From NCBI RefSeq assembly GCF_001281525.1, contig NZ_LGCI01000002.1, positions 248,001 through 312,000 of the forward strand: DNA of 64,000 nucleotides. The letters run 5' to 3'. Below the pieces are notes generated by a model that worked only from the letters and a program-made list of their open reading frames with translations, did no database searches and had not been told where the DNA came from. The position numbers were made by a program, and so were the translations under genes. Within the stretch, counting starts at the first letter, position 1. Every line of letters starts with the position of its first letter. The DNA is from Lysinibacillus macroides. Lineage in GTDB: Bacteria > Bacillota > Bacilli > Bacillales_A > Planococcaceae. Shown here in pieces: positions 43,274 to 52,679 of the stretch.

Positions 43274-44515
43274 ATGTCTACGAAAATAGCGATTATTTGT
43301 TCTAAAGCCTTTATGCAACGTATTATTAGTATCGCACAAACTATAACCAATATTCAATTAGAATTTTATTTGTACAATCACCCTGCTGAAGCACCTGCCC
43401 TATTAAAACAAATTAAACCTTGTGATGCTCTTTTACTTGGCGGGACATTGCCTTATTTACATGCCCAATCATTGCTTTCGGAACTACCAATACCTTGGAA
43501 TTATATTAAGCAGGATGAAACAGCGATTTCTACAACGTTATTATCGCTAGTAGCTAAACATGCAATACCCATCCATCGAATTTCAATTGATGTAATGAAC
43601 CCGATATTTGTTGATAATGTTTTAACTGAAATAGAATATGATGGGGAAGGACCCTATGTTCAGCATATATCCATCACAGAGCCAACTGAAACTATTTTAC
43701 GCCAGCATATAGCTTTATGGAATACCAAAAGCATCGATTTTGTTATTACAAGTATTCATAGTGTTTTCGACGAATTACAACAACAACAAATACCTGCAAT
43801 GCGCATGTTAGATACAACGAATGCTATTATCCAAAGTCTCGAGGAAACCAGATCAAAATCTCTATTAACCAAATCTGAATCCGTTAAAGCTGTCGTTGGC
43901 TTATTGGAAATTCCTGAAGATACGTCCGTTCAATCGACAATTATCAATCATATTGCTAAGGCTACCTTTTCAACGTATAAGCAAATTACCTCGCACTCCT
44001 TTGAGCTTTACACAACTGCTGGACATTTACAAAAAGTACTTGAAAAGGGTAACTTGGAAAAGCTTATTCAGAAAATCAATCAGCCTTTTAAACTGGCATT
44101 TGGCTATGGTCATTCCATTTTGGAAGCCACACAACATGCACAACATGCCCTAGCATTTACAAAGTCTTACGAAATTTATGTTCTCGATGAACATAAAAAT
44201 TTATTAGGGCCTTTTCCAAATTCTGAAGGCAGATTATCTTTAAAAACGGATGACCCTTATGTTTTGCAAATGGCAAAGCTAACAAGCCTAAGTCCATTAA
44301 ATATTTCTAAAATTATTAATTTCAGCCGTGAACGACAATCAGCTCAATTTACAGCACAAAATCTTGCTGAATATTTACAAGTTACGCGACGCACTACTGA
44401 ACGTATTATTAAAAAATTAGTTGATAAAGGCTATGCTAAGGCTGTAGGTGAAGAAATGACGCATCAGCAAGGCCGCCCACGTACCATTTATGAATTAAAT
44501 TTTGCTACATATTAA
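43274..44515 (+). CDS. Transcriptional regulator of the epimerase cluster (PrpR_N-like sensor plus HTH)
   Basis: A 413-residue cytoplasmic regulator. The N-terminal half resembles a two-lobed ligand-sensing fold (KIAIICSKAFMQRIISIAQ, then CDALLLGGTLPYLHAQSLL), and the C-terminal 60 residues hold a winged helix (AEYLQVTRRTTERIIKKLVDKGYA followed by GRPRTIYEL). ATG at 43274 has AAGGA nine bases upstream. It is divergent from the epimerase-GNAT operon with a 79-base gap, the usual layout for a local regulator. The family name is uncertain; the regulatory role is supported by HTH and context. Confidence 0.78.
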   Translation: MSTKIAIICSKAFMQRIISIAQTITNIQLEFYLYNHPAEAPALLKQIKPCDALLLGGTLPYLHAQSLLSELPIPWNYIKQDETAISTTLLSLVAKHAIPIHRISIDVMNPIFVDNVLTEIEYDGEGPYVQHISITEPTETILRQHIALWNTKSIDFVITSIHSVFDELQQQQIPAMRMLDTTNAIIQSLEETRSKSLLTKSESVKAVVGLLEIPEDTSVQSTIINHIAKATFSTYKQITSHSFELYTTAGHLQKVLEKGNLEKLIQKINQPFKLAFGYGHSILEATQHAQHALAFTKSYEIYVLDEHKNLLGPFPNSEGRLSLKTDDPYVLQMAKLTSLSPLNISKIINFSRERQSAQFTAQNLAEYLQVTRRTTERIIKKLVDKGYAKAVGEEMTHQQGRPRTIYELNFATY

Positions 44516-44517
44516 GG

Positions 44518-44556
44518 TAGAATTCTCGTAGATACACAGATGTCTACGAGAATTCT
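44518..44556. terminator. Long perfect hairpin between convergent genes
   Basis: Fifteen-base perfect arms TAGAATTCTCGTAGA and TCTACGAGAATTCTA around a nine-base loop. There is no T-run, so it may stop transcription weakly or protect 3' ends. Confidence 0.6.
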
Positions 44557-44562
44557 AAGCTA

Positions 44563-46002
44563 TTAATCTGTCGTTATCATATGATCAGCTTCTTGTTCCT
44601 CTTGACGCTTCTCAGCGGCAGCAATTTCTTCAGGTGTTAGCTTCACAATTGCAAATCCAATATAACCATAAATAATTGAAATAATCGGCACTACAAAATT
44701 CAGAATAGCGTATGGTGCATATTCCATCGCACCTACACCTAAAGTTGCTAAAATAAACACACCGCACGTATTCCAAGGGAAGAATACAGAAGTTAATGTC
44801 CCCCCATCTTCTAAGGCACGTGATAGATTTTTGGAATGAAGCCCGCGTTTTTGATAGACACCTGCAAACATACGCGATGGAACAACAATTGAAATATATT
44901 GCTCAGAACATGTTGCGTTTGTTGTTACACATGCTGCAATTGTTGAAGCAATAAGACTACCTGTAGATTTAGCAAACTTCACAATGACATCCATCAGCGC
45001 TTTTAACATGCCTGAATACTCTAAAATACCGCCAAAAGTCATGGCAACAATTGTCATTGAAACCGTATACATCATAGAATCTAGGCCACCACGGTTAAAT
45101 AAATCGTCTACCATATAATTGCCTGTCGAAATTGTAAACCCTTCCTGTAAGGCTTGGACAGCACTTGTAGCTGTACCGCCTTGTACAAAGATTTGTAGGA
45201 GGAAGCCTGCTACAATTCCAATAATTAAGGCTGGAATCGCGGGTACTTTTTTAGCAACTAATACAATAACCCCTACCGGTACAAGTAATAATAATGGAGA
45301 AATCACAAAGCTGTCCTCCATCACTTTTAATGTTGTTAAAATTTCATCTGACTGCATTGAAACATCTGCAAATTTTCTACCCATAATACCGAAGACAACA
45401 AGCGAAATAATCAATGCTGGAATTGTTGTATAAAGCATATGCTTAATATGATCAAATAAATCTGTACCTGTTAGGCCTGCCGCTAAATTCGTTGTATCTG
45501 ATAACGGTGACATTTTATCCCCAAAATATGAGCCTGAAATAACCGCACCAGCAATCATTGCCGCTGGAATACCCATACTTAAGCCAATCCCCATACCTGC
45601 GACACCAATTGTCGCCATCGTTGACCATGAACTACCAATCGCTAAAGATACGATTGAACATAAAATCATAATTGTTACTAAGAACCACGCTGGAGAAATT
45701 AATTTTAAGCCATAAAAAATCATCGTTGCTACAACGCCGCCACCGATCCATGCACCAATTGTTAAACCTACTAAAATAATAATAACAATAGCAGGTAAAG
45801 CAAGACGTATTCCTTTATACATCATTTCTTCAATTTCTGACCATTTATAGCCATGTAATTTGGCAATAATTGCTGCTACAGTTGTACCGACAAGTAAAGG
45901 TACGTGAGGACTTTGCTCTAAAACAACTACAGTAATAAGCATTACAATAATCATAATAGCAAAAGTCAACAGTGCCCAACCTGCATTGATATTTTTTTTC
46001 AT
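44563..46002 (-). CDS. nhaC: NhaC-type sodium/proton antiporter family protein
   Basis: A 479-residue membrane protein with about 12 helices. SAVISGSYFGDKMSPLSDTTNLA is the NhaC signature with charged residues in a helix, and SSWSTMATIGVAGMGIG, TCSEQYISIVVPSRMF and FFPWNTCGVFILATLG complete the family pattern. ATG at 46002 has AAGGGG eight bases upstream, better than the upstream frame from 46026. Members exchange sodium for protons or malate for lactate. In this cluster, an amino-acid or carboxylate exchange role is possible; the symbol is given by family only. Confidence 0.87.
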   Translation of the reverse strand: MKKNINAGWALLTFAIMIIVMLITVVVLEQSPHVPLLVGTTVAAIIAKLHGYKWSEIEEMMYKGIRLALPAIVIIILVGLTIGAWIGGGVVATMIFYGLKLISPAWFLVTIMILCSIVSLAIGSSWSTMATIGVAGMGIGLSMGIPAAMIAGAVISGSYFGDKMSPLSDTTNLAAGLTGTDLFDHIKHMLYTTIPALIISLVVFGIMGRKFADVSMQSDEILTTLKVMEDSFVISPLLLLVPVGVIVLVAKKVPAIPALIIGIVAGFLLQIFVQGGTATSAVQALQEGFTISTGNYMVDDLFNRGGLDSMMYTVSMTIVAMTFGGILEYSGMLKALMDVIVKFAKSTGSLIASTIAACVTTNATCSEQYISIVVPSRMFAGVYQKRGLHSKNLSRALEDGGTLTSVFFPWNTCGVFILATLGVGAMEYAPYAILNFVVPIISIIYGYIGFAIVKLTPEEIAAAEKRQEEQEADHMITTD

Positions 46003-46223
46003 CTTTTCATCCCCTTTTTGCACCAAGCCCTATTTCGAATTTATAAAGACGCAAATATTTTTTTACGTTTTTTAGCTTAATATTCAAAAAATTAAAAGTC
46101 AACGCAAAAAAATTATGCTTCTCAAGCAAATTTCACTATTTTAGCGTAATAAAACGCTTCCAAGTAGCAATTGAAAACCTAGTAAACCCTTGAATATCCA
46201 TGTATTTTTAAAAGTGTTCATAC

Positions 46224-46270
46224 AAAAAGCTATATGAAAAAACGTTACATTTTTTCATATAGCTTTTTTT
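46224..46270 (-). terminator. Terminator of the M20 amidohydrolase gene
   Basis: Nineteen-base arms AAAAAGCTATATGAAAAAA and TTTTTTCATATAGCTTTTT around seven bases, followed by a T-run. Confidence 0.9.
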
Positions 46271-46276
46271 AATTTT

Positions 46277-47386
46277 TTATTCTGGTTTTTTTTCCAATAC
46301 ACATGCAAGCACTTTTGCAGCATCTATGAGGGCACTACGATCAAAGGTCATTTTAGGATGATGTAATCCTGGTGATAAGTTTGCCCCTATTCCAATCATT
46401 GCCGCTTTTAACTCTGGTTTTTTCACTGTATAGAAATGGAAATCATCACTGCCTGGTGTAGTTATTTCATCTGCTAGATGCTCCTCACCTAATGCTTCAA
46501 TAATTGCATCCTTTGCCATTTTTGCAGCAATCGGTGAAACCTCAGCACCTGGTGTAAAGTCAAGCCACTTCCACCCCATATCAATATCAAATTGTTGCTG
46601 GATTGATTTTAAACCAGCTTCAATTTTACTGCGTAGCAACTCAAGTTGCTGATTATGTTGCGCCCGAATATCCATTGAAAAACTAGCCTTACCAGGAATA
46701 ATATTGGTACTACCACCATCTGCAATAATTTTTGTTAGCTTTGCAGAATGTGGTTCAAAAGGCGATAGATGGATGCTATGTAGCATTTGTTGGACAGCCA
46801 TAATCACATCAATCGAATTTTTCCCCTGATGTGGTCTTGCACCATGTGCGTCAATCCCTTGAATGGTTCCCTCTAAAAAGTAGGCTGCACCATGATGAAT
46901 TGCTGGCGAAACCTTACCAAGTGGCAATTCTTCAATTGGTCGTAAATGTACACCAAATAAATGTGAAACCCCTTCAACCGCTCCATGGTCATAGGCTGCA
47001 CATGCACCATTCCCCAGCTCTTCGGCGGGTTGGAAAATAAAACGTACACGATGCTGTAATGGTTGGTCTTTCAGCAGGAATAATGCACCAAGTACCATTG
47101 TGATATTCGCATCATGACCACAGGAATGATTCGCCTGCCATACCCCATCCACCTCTTGCCACAATGCATCCATATCTGCGCGTACCGCCACCATCTCATC
47201 GCCTGTTCCGATTTCAGCAAGTAGTCCAGGAACATCACCAAATAAACGATATCCTACATTCAATTCATCCAATATCGAAGCAATCTTCTTCGTTGTCTCA
47301 AACTCTTTCCAGCTTACTTCTGGATATTTGTGAAAATGATCAAACCATTGATAGATGGTTTCCTCTATTGTTAACACTGTTGACAT
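46277..47386 (-). CDS. M20D-family amidohydrolase
   Basis: A 369-residue metallohydrolase of the aminoacylase/indole-acetyl-amino-acid hydrolase group. VRADMDAL (about 72), HSCGHDANITMVLGA (about 93) with the Cys that bridges the metals, QPAEELGNGA with the catalytic Glu, GVHLRPIEELPLG and TPGSDDFHFY with the last metal His are all present. Such enzymes remove acyl groups from amino acids or dipeptides. ATG at 47386 has GAGGTG five bases upstream. It lies 250 bases upstream of the NhaC-type gene on the same strand, and a strong hairpin separates them. Confidence 0.9.
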   Translation of the reverse strand: MSTVLTIEETIYQWFDHFHKYPEVSWKEFETTKKIASILDELNVGYRLFGDVPGLLAEIGTGDEMVAVRADMDALWQEVDGVWQANHSCGHDANITMVLGALFLLKDQPLQHRVRFIFQPAEELGNGACAAYDHGAVEGVSHLFGVHLRPIEELPLGKVSPAIHHGAAYFLEGTIQGIDAHGARPHQGKNSIDVIMAVQQMLHSIHLSPFEPHSAKLTKIIADGGSTNIIPGKASFSMDIRAQHNQQLELLRSKIEAGLKSIQQQFDIDMGWKWLDFTPGAEVSPIAAKMAKDAIIEALGEEHLADEITTPGSDDFHFYTVKKPELKAAMIGIGANLSPGLHHPKMTFDRSALIDAAKVLACVLEKKPE

Positions 47387-47535
47387 CACTACACCTCTCT
47401 ACGCATTTTTGTTTTTCATTATACATGAATCAATTTGATAAACACATATCTACCTTTAGACCTATCTAATCAAAAAAACTTACTATATTCAATAGATATG
47501 CCTCTAACCATCCATTTAGTCATCCCATATAAAAG

Positions 47536-47570
47536 GGCTATGTTAAAAGTTATCCACTTTTAGCATAGCC
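47536..47570 (-). terminator. Terminator after the 47-codon gene
   Basis: Arms GGCTATGTTAAAAGT and ACTTTTAGCATAGCC around five bases, followed on the minus strand by CTTTTA. Confidence 0.8.
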
Positions 47571-47583
47571 TCTTCGGTCAATC

Positions 47584-47727
47584 TTATAAACTTGTAAAAA
47601 ACCCCTCTGGATATTCTTCATAATGTACTTTAGCTGTTTGCTCCTCCTGTTTCTCTTCCTCATCTTGAAAGTCAAACTCCTGATCCATCAAATATGTTTC
47701 GAATTTTGAGTTTAATAATTTTCCCAT
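47584..47727 (-). CDS. 47-residue acidic peptide
   Basis: A small gene of 47 codons starting MGKLLNSKFETYLMDQ and ending YEEYPEGFFTSL. GGGAGTG lies seven bases before ATG and a strong terminator follows the stop, so it is a complete transcription unit. The central part is very acidic (DFQDEEEKQEEQ). It has no signal peptide or membrane helix. I do not recognise a family; the N-terminal basic/hydrophobic and C-terminal aromatic ends resemble small precursor peptides, but no maturation enzyme adjoins it. Confidence 0.7.
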   Translation of the reverse strand: MGKLLNSKFETYLMDQEFDFQDEEEKQEEQTAKVHYEEYPEGFFTSL

Positions 47728-48106
47728 TATAATCACTCCCTAATTTATTGAATTTTCTGATAAAATAATTATACATTAAGAAATTAATAAAAAGCAATGA
47801 TTTATACGCATTATGCATTATTTATATCAAACATATCTCATAATTAGATTAAAAATAAATCTATATACTGTTCAAATTTATTTCCCTTCAACCCATAAAA
47901 AATCCGCTCAATTTTAGTTGCTAAATTGAGCAGATTTATATTTTACTTTACAAAAAAATAAGCTAAAAGAACTAATTAATTTCATTAAAATTCTAAAATT
48001 TTCTGCCTGTGCTCTCTCTTTCTCCTGCTTAAGCATTTCATTATTACATAGAAATAATATTTTATCCTGTTGTTTATAGGAGATTTTACATTAAAAATTT
48101 AGTTTT
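47728..48106. other. Intergenic region after the TRAP operon
   Basis: About 380 AT-rich bases. It should include the promoter of the 47-codon gene, and it holds a terminator at 47901-47936 for the TRAP operon. No gene is seen. Confidence 0.45.
47901..47936 (-). terminator. Terminator of the TRAP operon
   Basis: Arms AATC-GCTCAATTT and AAATTGAGC-GATT with one mismatch, then a T-run on the minus strand, about 170 bases after the permease stop codon. Confidence 0.75.
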
Positions 48107-50149
48107 TCAAGATACTGGAACACCTGTTTTATTATCCGTATTATCATGGTGATTGCCCTTTTTATGCGATAAAAATTGAATGACTAACATCACAATAAAG
48201 ATGGCTAAACCTGTCCAATCGGAAAACTTCTCTGGATAAATAAGTAATAATCCTGTAGCAATAATAATGATTCTTTCAACCCAAAATAGTTTACGATACC
48301 AATAACCAATCACCCCTGCTCCAATTGCTATCATTCCAGTAATCGCCGTAAATATTACCCATAATATTTGTGGTATTGTTGTATCAATCATTAATAAGGC
48401 TGGTGAAAAAACAATCATATACGGAATAATAAATGCCGCAATGGCTAGCTTTGCTGAGTTAACACCTGTTTTAATTGGGTCACCACCTGAAATACCTGAA
48501 GCTGCAAAGGCTGCAAGTGCTACTGGCGGTGTAATATCCGCAATAATCCCAAAGTAGAACACAAAGAAATGAGCAGATAGCAGAACCACTACTGGTACTA
48601 ATTCTTGCGGTGTATTTGGTGATAATAATGCCACAATTGCTGGTGCAGCAATTGTTGATGTGATTACATAGTTAGCCGTAGTAGGTGCTCCCATACCAAG
48701 AATTAAAGAAGCAATCATGACAAAAATTAATGTCAAAATAATACTACCGCCAGCTAAAGCTACTAAACTATTAGCTAGACTTAAGCCAAGACCTGTTTTT
48801 ACAACAACACCTACAATAATGCCAGCACAAGCTGTAGCTGCCACAACACCTAGAGCAGTACGAGCACCTTCCACCAATGCATCAATCACATCTCTAGGTT
48901 TTAGACGTGTTTCCTTATTAAACATCGTTACGACAATTGAAATAACAATTCCGTATAGTGCTGCATGCATAACGGGCGTACCTGTTAACATTAATATGAT
49001 AATAGCAATAATAGGTAGTAACAGATAAATCTTCTTAAAAACTTCTTTTCGATTTGGCATTTGATCATCTCGTAAACCTTTTAAGCCAACTCGTTTCGCT
49101 TCAAAGTGTGTCATAATCCAAATACCTGTAAAGTATAAAAGTGCTGGGATAGCTGCCGCTTTTGCAATATCCCAATATGTGATACCTCGGCCAATAAACT
49201 CGACCATTAAAAATGCTGCTGCGCCCATAATTGGTGGCATAAGCTGTCCACCAGTTGACGCTGCTGCTTCAACTCCCCCTGCGAATTCCTTACGATAGCC
49301 TAGCTTTTTCATCATGGGAATTGTATAAGAGCCTGATGTCACTACATTGGCGACAGAGCTCCCTGAAATTGTACCTTGAAGGGCACTTGAAAATACAGCT
49401 ACCTTTGCAGGTCCTCCAATTAATTTACCAGCTAGTGCGACTGCTAGATCATTAAAATATTGACCTACCCCTGTTTTCACAAGAAATGCTCCAAATAGTA
49501 AAAATACAAAAATAAATGTGGCTGATACACTAATTGGTGTACCAAATATACCATCTGTTGTAAAATACATGAGGTTCACAATGCTTTCTAAATCCTGTCC
49601 TCTATGTGCCATAAACGCTGGGAAATATGGCCCATAGTATGCATATGCTAAAAAAACAATTGCAATAATTGTAATAGGTAATCCGACAGCACGTCGAGCA
49701 GCCTCCAATACTAATACAACCGCCGCTAGCCCGACAATAAAATCTAGCTGTGTTATAGAACCATTGCGATTCACAAGCTCTGCATAATTCATTGTCCAAT
49801 ACGAGCCTACCCCAATAGAAACCAACGCTAATAAATAATCAAACCATGCAATTTTATGCTTTGGCGCCTTTTTACGAGCAGGAAACAATAGAAAAATCAG
49901 CGTTAACCCAAATCCTAAATGGATCGTACGTTGAATCTGAGCTGGAAATTGCCCAAAAATAGCTGTATAAAGCTGGAATAATGAAAATGCTAAAAGACCA
50001 AAGAAAATAACATGCTTCATAACACCCGATATATTTCTTACATTTGATTCGATATCATATTTTTCAAGTATGGCTTGTTGCTCTTCAGCAGAAATTTGTT
50101 CGAACTCTTCTACTTTTTCTTCTTTTTGCGGTTTTCCCCTTGTTGTCAT
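48107..50149 (-). CDS. TRAP transporter permease (fused 4TM/12TM)
   Basis: A 680-residue membrane protein in which the small DctQ-like and large DctM-like subunits are fused, as in TAXI-type TRAP systems. After a charged N-terminus there are about 16-18 helices; the DctM signature is visible in SALQGTISGSSVANVVTSGSYTIPMM and in LGMGAPTTANYVITSTIAAP, and again in DITPPVALAAFAASGISG. Its ATG overlaps the stop codon of the DUF1850 gene in an ATGA junction. With the TAXI receptor upstream it imports organic anions, often glutamate-like or dicarboxylate, using an ion gradient. Confidence 0.94.
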   Translation of the reverse strand: MTTRGKPQKEEKVEEFEQISAEEQQAILEKYDIESNVRNISGVMKHVIFFGLLAFSLFQLYTAIFGQFPAQIQRTIHLGFGLTLIFLLFPARKKAPKHKIAWFDYLLALVSIGVGSYWTMNYAELVNRNGSITQLDFIVGLAAVVLVLEAARRAVGLPITIIAIVFLAYAYYGPYFPAFMAHRGQDLESIVNLMYFTTDGIFGTPISVSATFIFVFLLFGAFLVKTGVGQYFNDLAVALAGKLIGGPAKVAVFSSALQGTISGSSVANVVTSGSYTIPMMKKLGYRKEFAGGVEAAASTGGQLMPPIMGAAAFLMVEFIGRGITYWDIAKAAAIPALLYFTGIWIMTHFEAKRVGLKGLRDDQMPNRKEVFKKIYLLLPIIAIIILMLTGTPVMHAALYGIVISIVVTMFNKETRLKPRDVIDALVEGARTALGVVAATACAGIIVGVVVKTGLGLSLANSLVALAGGSIILTLIFVMIASLILGMGAPTTANYVITSTIAAPAIVALLSPNTPQELVPVVVLLSAHFFVFYFGIIADITPPVALAAFAASGISGGDPIKTGVNSAKLAIAAFIIPYMIVFSPALLMIDTTIPQILWVIFTAITGMIAIGAGVIGYWYRKLFWVERIIIIATGLLLIYPEKFSDWTGLAIFIVMLVIQFLSHKKGNHHDNTDNKTGVPVS

Positions 50150-50658
50150 TTCATCCTAACTCCTTTCCACTGTTCATAGAATGATAATCGTTTAATTTGA
50201 AATAAATAGGATTTTCCCCTTTGTAAATTTTCTTTTAAATTATATTCAACATCTTGATAAATCAATACAAGCTCTAAATCTAAATCCCCTATATAAATAG
50301 TAAAATTATCAATTACCTTATCATAAAAATGTAGAAAATACTTGCCGTCTTGTTGAGTTAGCGTTTGATTTTCTTCTGCATAGCTAGGCATACCAATTGC
50401 TAAGTCCTCATACTCCATCTCTAACATTTGTAAACGATGACCCTCTACATATTGATAAGTTTCCAACACATCTGTTTGATGGATGGAATGCGTATATCTA
50501 ATTTGAAATTTCTTCTCCGTTGTAAGTGGTATGTAGTACTGTTTTGGCTGTTCCGTACGTGTTTCTGTAAAGATGAACACCTTTTGAAGAGGAAGCAATA
50601 GGGCAATGCCTAGGCAAAAACAACATAAAACTGCTATCATCAATGTTCGCTGCCGCAT
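50146..50658 (-). CDS. DUF1850 protein of TAXI-TRAP operon
   Basis: A 170-residue protein with one N-terminal helix (about 9-27) and a small beta-rich extracytoplasmic domain. KKFQIRYTHSIHQTDVLETYQ is the DUF1850 core. Genes of this family are regularly found between TAXI receptor and fused TRAP permease genes, as here, and the product is thought to be an accessory part of the transporter. Its stop codon overlaps the permease start by four bases. Confidence 0.87.
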   Translation of the reverse strand: MRQRTLMIAVLCCFCLGIALLLPLQKVFIFTETRTEQPKQYYIPLTTEKKFQIRYTHSIHQTDVLETYQYVEGHRLQMLEMEYEDLAIGMPSYAEENQTLTQQDGKYFLHFYDKVIDNFTIYIGDLDLELVLIYQDVEYNLKENLQRGKSYLFQIKRLSFYEQWKGVRMK

Positions 50659-50706
50659 TTTATCTATACCCCACTTTAAAAGCTATTCGTCTATACTTGC
50701 CGTAAG

Positions 50707-50743
50707 AAAGAGGCTCGAAGCTTTATGCAACCCGAACCTCTTT
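50707..50743 (-). terminator. Hairpin between receptor and permease genes
   Basis: Arms AAAGAGG-TCG and CGA-CCTCTTT with an unpaired base on each side, followed on the minus strand by a weak T-rich tract. It lies inside the operon, so it may act as a partial terminator or processing stabiliser that keeps the receptor mRNA in excess. Confidence 0.55.
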
Positions 50744-50785
50744 GTGTTTTAGACAATTATCATTTATATTTAGATCGCTTTATCA

Positions 50786-51793
50786 TTATTTCTTCTCATC
50801 AAAGTATTTTTGAGCCCCTGGATGTACATCAATGCTAATACCATCTAAACCTGTTTCTGGCTTAATAAACGCTCCCTTCGGATGGGAAATTTTATCTGTA
50901 TTATCATAAATCGCCTTTGTCATTGAGTACACAACATCCTCTGGTAAATCCTTTTTCACAGCTAACATCGCAAGCACAGAAACTGTTTCTACATCATTTG
51001 CAATACCGTACGTACCTTCTTTTACTGTATCTTTCGCATAATAAGGATATTTAGCAATTAGCTCATCTGCTTTACCCGCATCAACACCAATAATATTTAC
51101 TTTCGTTGTAGCATTTAATGCTTCAACAGCAGCTGTTGGTGTACCTGCTGTAATAAATGCCGCATCAATTTGACCTGATTGTAAACCATCTGTCGACTCA
51201 CCAAAATCTAAATTTTGAGCTTTAATATCATCCATTGTTAAGCCATGGATTTCAAGTAATTGCTCGGCATTTGCATAAGTACCTGAGCCAGGCGCACCTA
51301 CAGATACCTTTTTCCCTTTTAAATCTGCATACGTTTTAATACCTGAAGCTTCAGTTGTTACTAATTGGATTGTTTCAGGATAAAGTGCCCCTAAAGCTGC
51401 AATTGTATCAATTTTATCTCCTTCAAACATTAACGTTCCTTCAGTAGCATAGTAAGCAATATCTGTTTGAACAAATGCAATTTCACCTTTATCTTTTTCT
51501 TTTAAAGCAGTCATATTGGCAGCCGATGCTTGTGACACCTCAGCCGTTGTTTTAATACCTGTTTCTGTTGAAATTAAATCAGCAAACGTACCACCAAGTG
51601 CATAGTAAGTTCCTTGTGTACCACCTGTTAATAAGCTCAAAAATTTAATATCAGACGTTGGCTTATCAGATGAGGCAGAATCATCTCCCTCAGAGCTCTC
51701 TGGCTCACTTCCGCTATCTGATCCACATGCTGCTAAAATAAATAGCGCAAAGATACTCAATAGCATCAATAATTTAAATTGCTTTTTCTTCAT
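50786..51793 (-). CDS. TAXI-family TRAP transporter solute receptor (lipoprotein)
   Basis: A 335-residue extracytoplasmic binding protein. The lipobox LFILAACG (Cys about 22) follows a hydrophobic signal, then a Ser/Glu/Asp-rich linker (about 24-45). The body begins FLSLLTGGTQGTYYALGGTFADLIS, the TAXI signature, and includes SVGAPGSGTYANAEQLLE. It captures an organic solute and delivers it to the fused permease encoded downstream. GGGGGAAGG precedes ATG. TAXI receptors for glutamate are known, but the ligand here is not established. Confidence 0.93.
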   Translation of the reverse strand: MKKKQFKLLMLLSIFALFILAACGSDSGSEPESSEGDDSASSDKPTSDIKFLSLLTGGTQGTYYALGGTFADLISTETGIKTTAEVSQASAANMTALKEKDKGEIAFVQTDIAYYATEGTLMFEGDKIDTIAALGALYPETIQLVTTEASGIKTYADLKGKKVSVGAPGSGTYANAEQLLEIHGLTMDDIKAQNLDFGESTDGLQSGQIDAAFITAGTPTAAVEALNATTKVNIIGVDAGKADELIAKYPYYAKDTVKEGTYGIANDVETVSVLAMLAVKKDLPEDVVYSMTKAIYDNTDKISHPKGAFIKPETGLDGISIDVHPGAQKYFDEKK

Positions 51794-51990
51794 AAATAAC
51801 CTTCCCCCTTTGGTTAAAATTTAAGAATCTCCTTAAAATTATCAAAGATAGTATAATAATGTCAATCTATTTATAGAAAATTTAGTATTTTATAATTATA
51901 TTCTTTCTCCATTTCTACTAATTTACAATATACGTTATTCCTCTAATTACCCTTTTTTTTCTACAATAAACCACTATTTCATCCTATATA

Positions 51991-52024
51991 AAAACTGTAT
52001 CCACCAGCTAGCAGATACAGTTTA
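51991..52024 (-). terminator. Terminator of sodC
   Basis: Arms AAACTGTATC and GATACAGTTT around 11 bases, followed on the minus strand by a T-run. Confidence 0.82.
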
Positions 52025-52033
52025 TCTATTATT

Positions 52034-52582
52034 TTATTGAATAACACCACAAGCAATTCTTGCCCCTGAATTACCTGCTGGATCTGTTTTATAATCATCC
52101 GCTGACTCATGAATCACAATGCTACTGCCATCGTTATCTAACAATGAATTTACTTGATCCTTTTGCAACGTAAGCCCCTCTGCTAAGAAGGTTAGATCTA
52201 CATTCCCATCCTCACCAACTTCTAAATTCGGTAAATCGCCTAGATGATAGCCTTTTGGATTTAGCTTGCCATGCTCCTTATTAGTTGGGTTAAAATGCGC
52301 ACCTGCTGATTCAAATTTAGGAGGCTCACACTTCCCTACCTCATGAATATGAATACCATGTGTACCCGGTGGCAAATCTGTTAATGCTAACGTCAGCATT
52401 ACGCCATTACTCTCTTCCTCAAAATAGACATTTCCGTAACTTTCATTATTAGCTCCAATAACTTTTGCTGTAGCTGTTAGTTGCGATGCATTTACAGGCA
52501 CCTGCTCCTCCTTTTTATCAAAGAAACTACAGCCACCAATAAAGACTAATAAAGAAAGACTGATTAAGCTTATTTTTTTCAT
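52034..52582 (-). CDS. sodC: Copper/zinc superoxide dismutase lipoprotein
   Basis: A 182-residue extracytoplasmic enzyme. The lipobox VFIGGCSFF places the acylated Cys at about residue 18. The copper ligands are in GIHIHEVGKC (two His), AGAHFNP (bridging His) and IVIHESADDYKTDP (fourth His); the zinc ligands are the following His residues and the Asp in KGYHLGDLPNL. The disulfide pair is in GKCEPP and ARIACGVI. All metal ligands are therefore present, consistent with an active enzyme removing superoxide outside the membrane. ATG at 52582 has AAGGAGGT seven bases upstream. Confidence 0.92.
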   Translation of the reverse strand: MKKISLISLSLLVFIGGCSFFDKKEEQVPVNASQLTATAKVIGANNESYGNVYFEEESNGVMLTLALTDLPPGTHGIHIHEVGKCEPPKFESAGAHFNPTNKEHGKLNPKGYHLGDLPNLEVGEDGNVDLTFLAEGLTLQKDQVNSLLDNDGSSIVIHESADDYKTDPAGNSGARIACGVIQ

Positions 52583-52640
52583 CCACAATACCTCCTTTAT
52601 TTCTGATGGTTGCCAACTTCACTACTACTTATGCAACATA

Positions 52641-52671
52641 AAAGGGATTTCTCCACATTTAAGAAATCCCT
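52641..52671 (-). terminator. Terminator of the LysM-3D gene
   Basis: Arms AGGGATTTCT and AGAAATCCCT around nine bases, then TTTTATG on the minus strand. Confidence 0.82.
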
Positions 52672-52679
52672 CACCCCAC

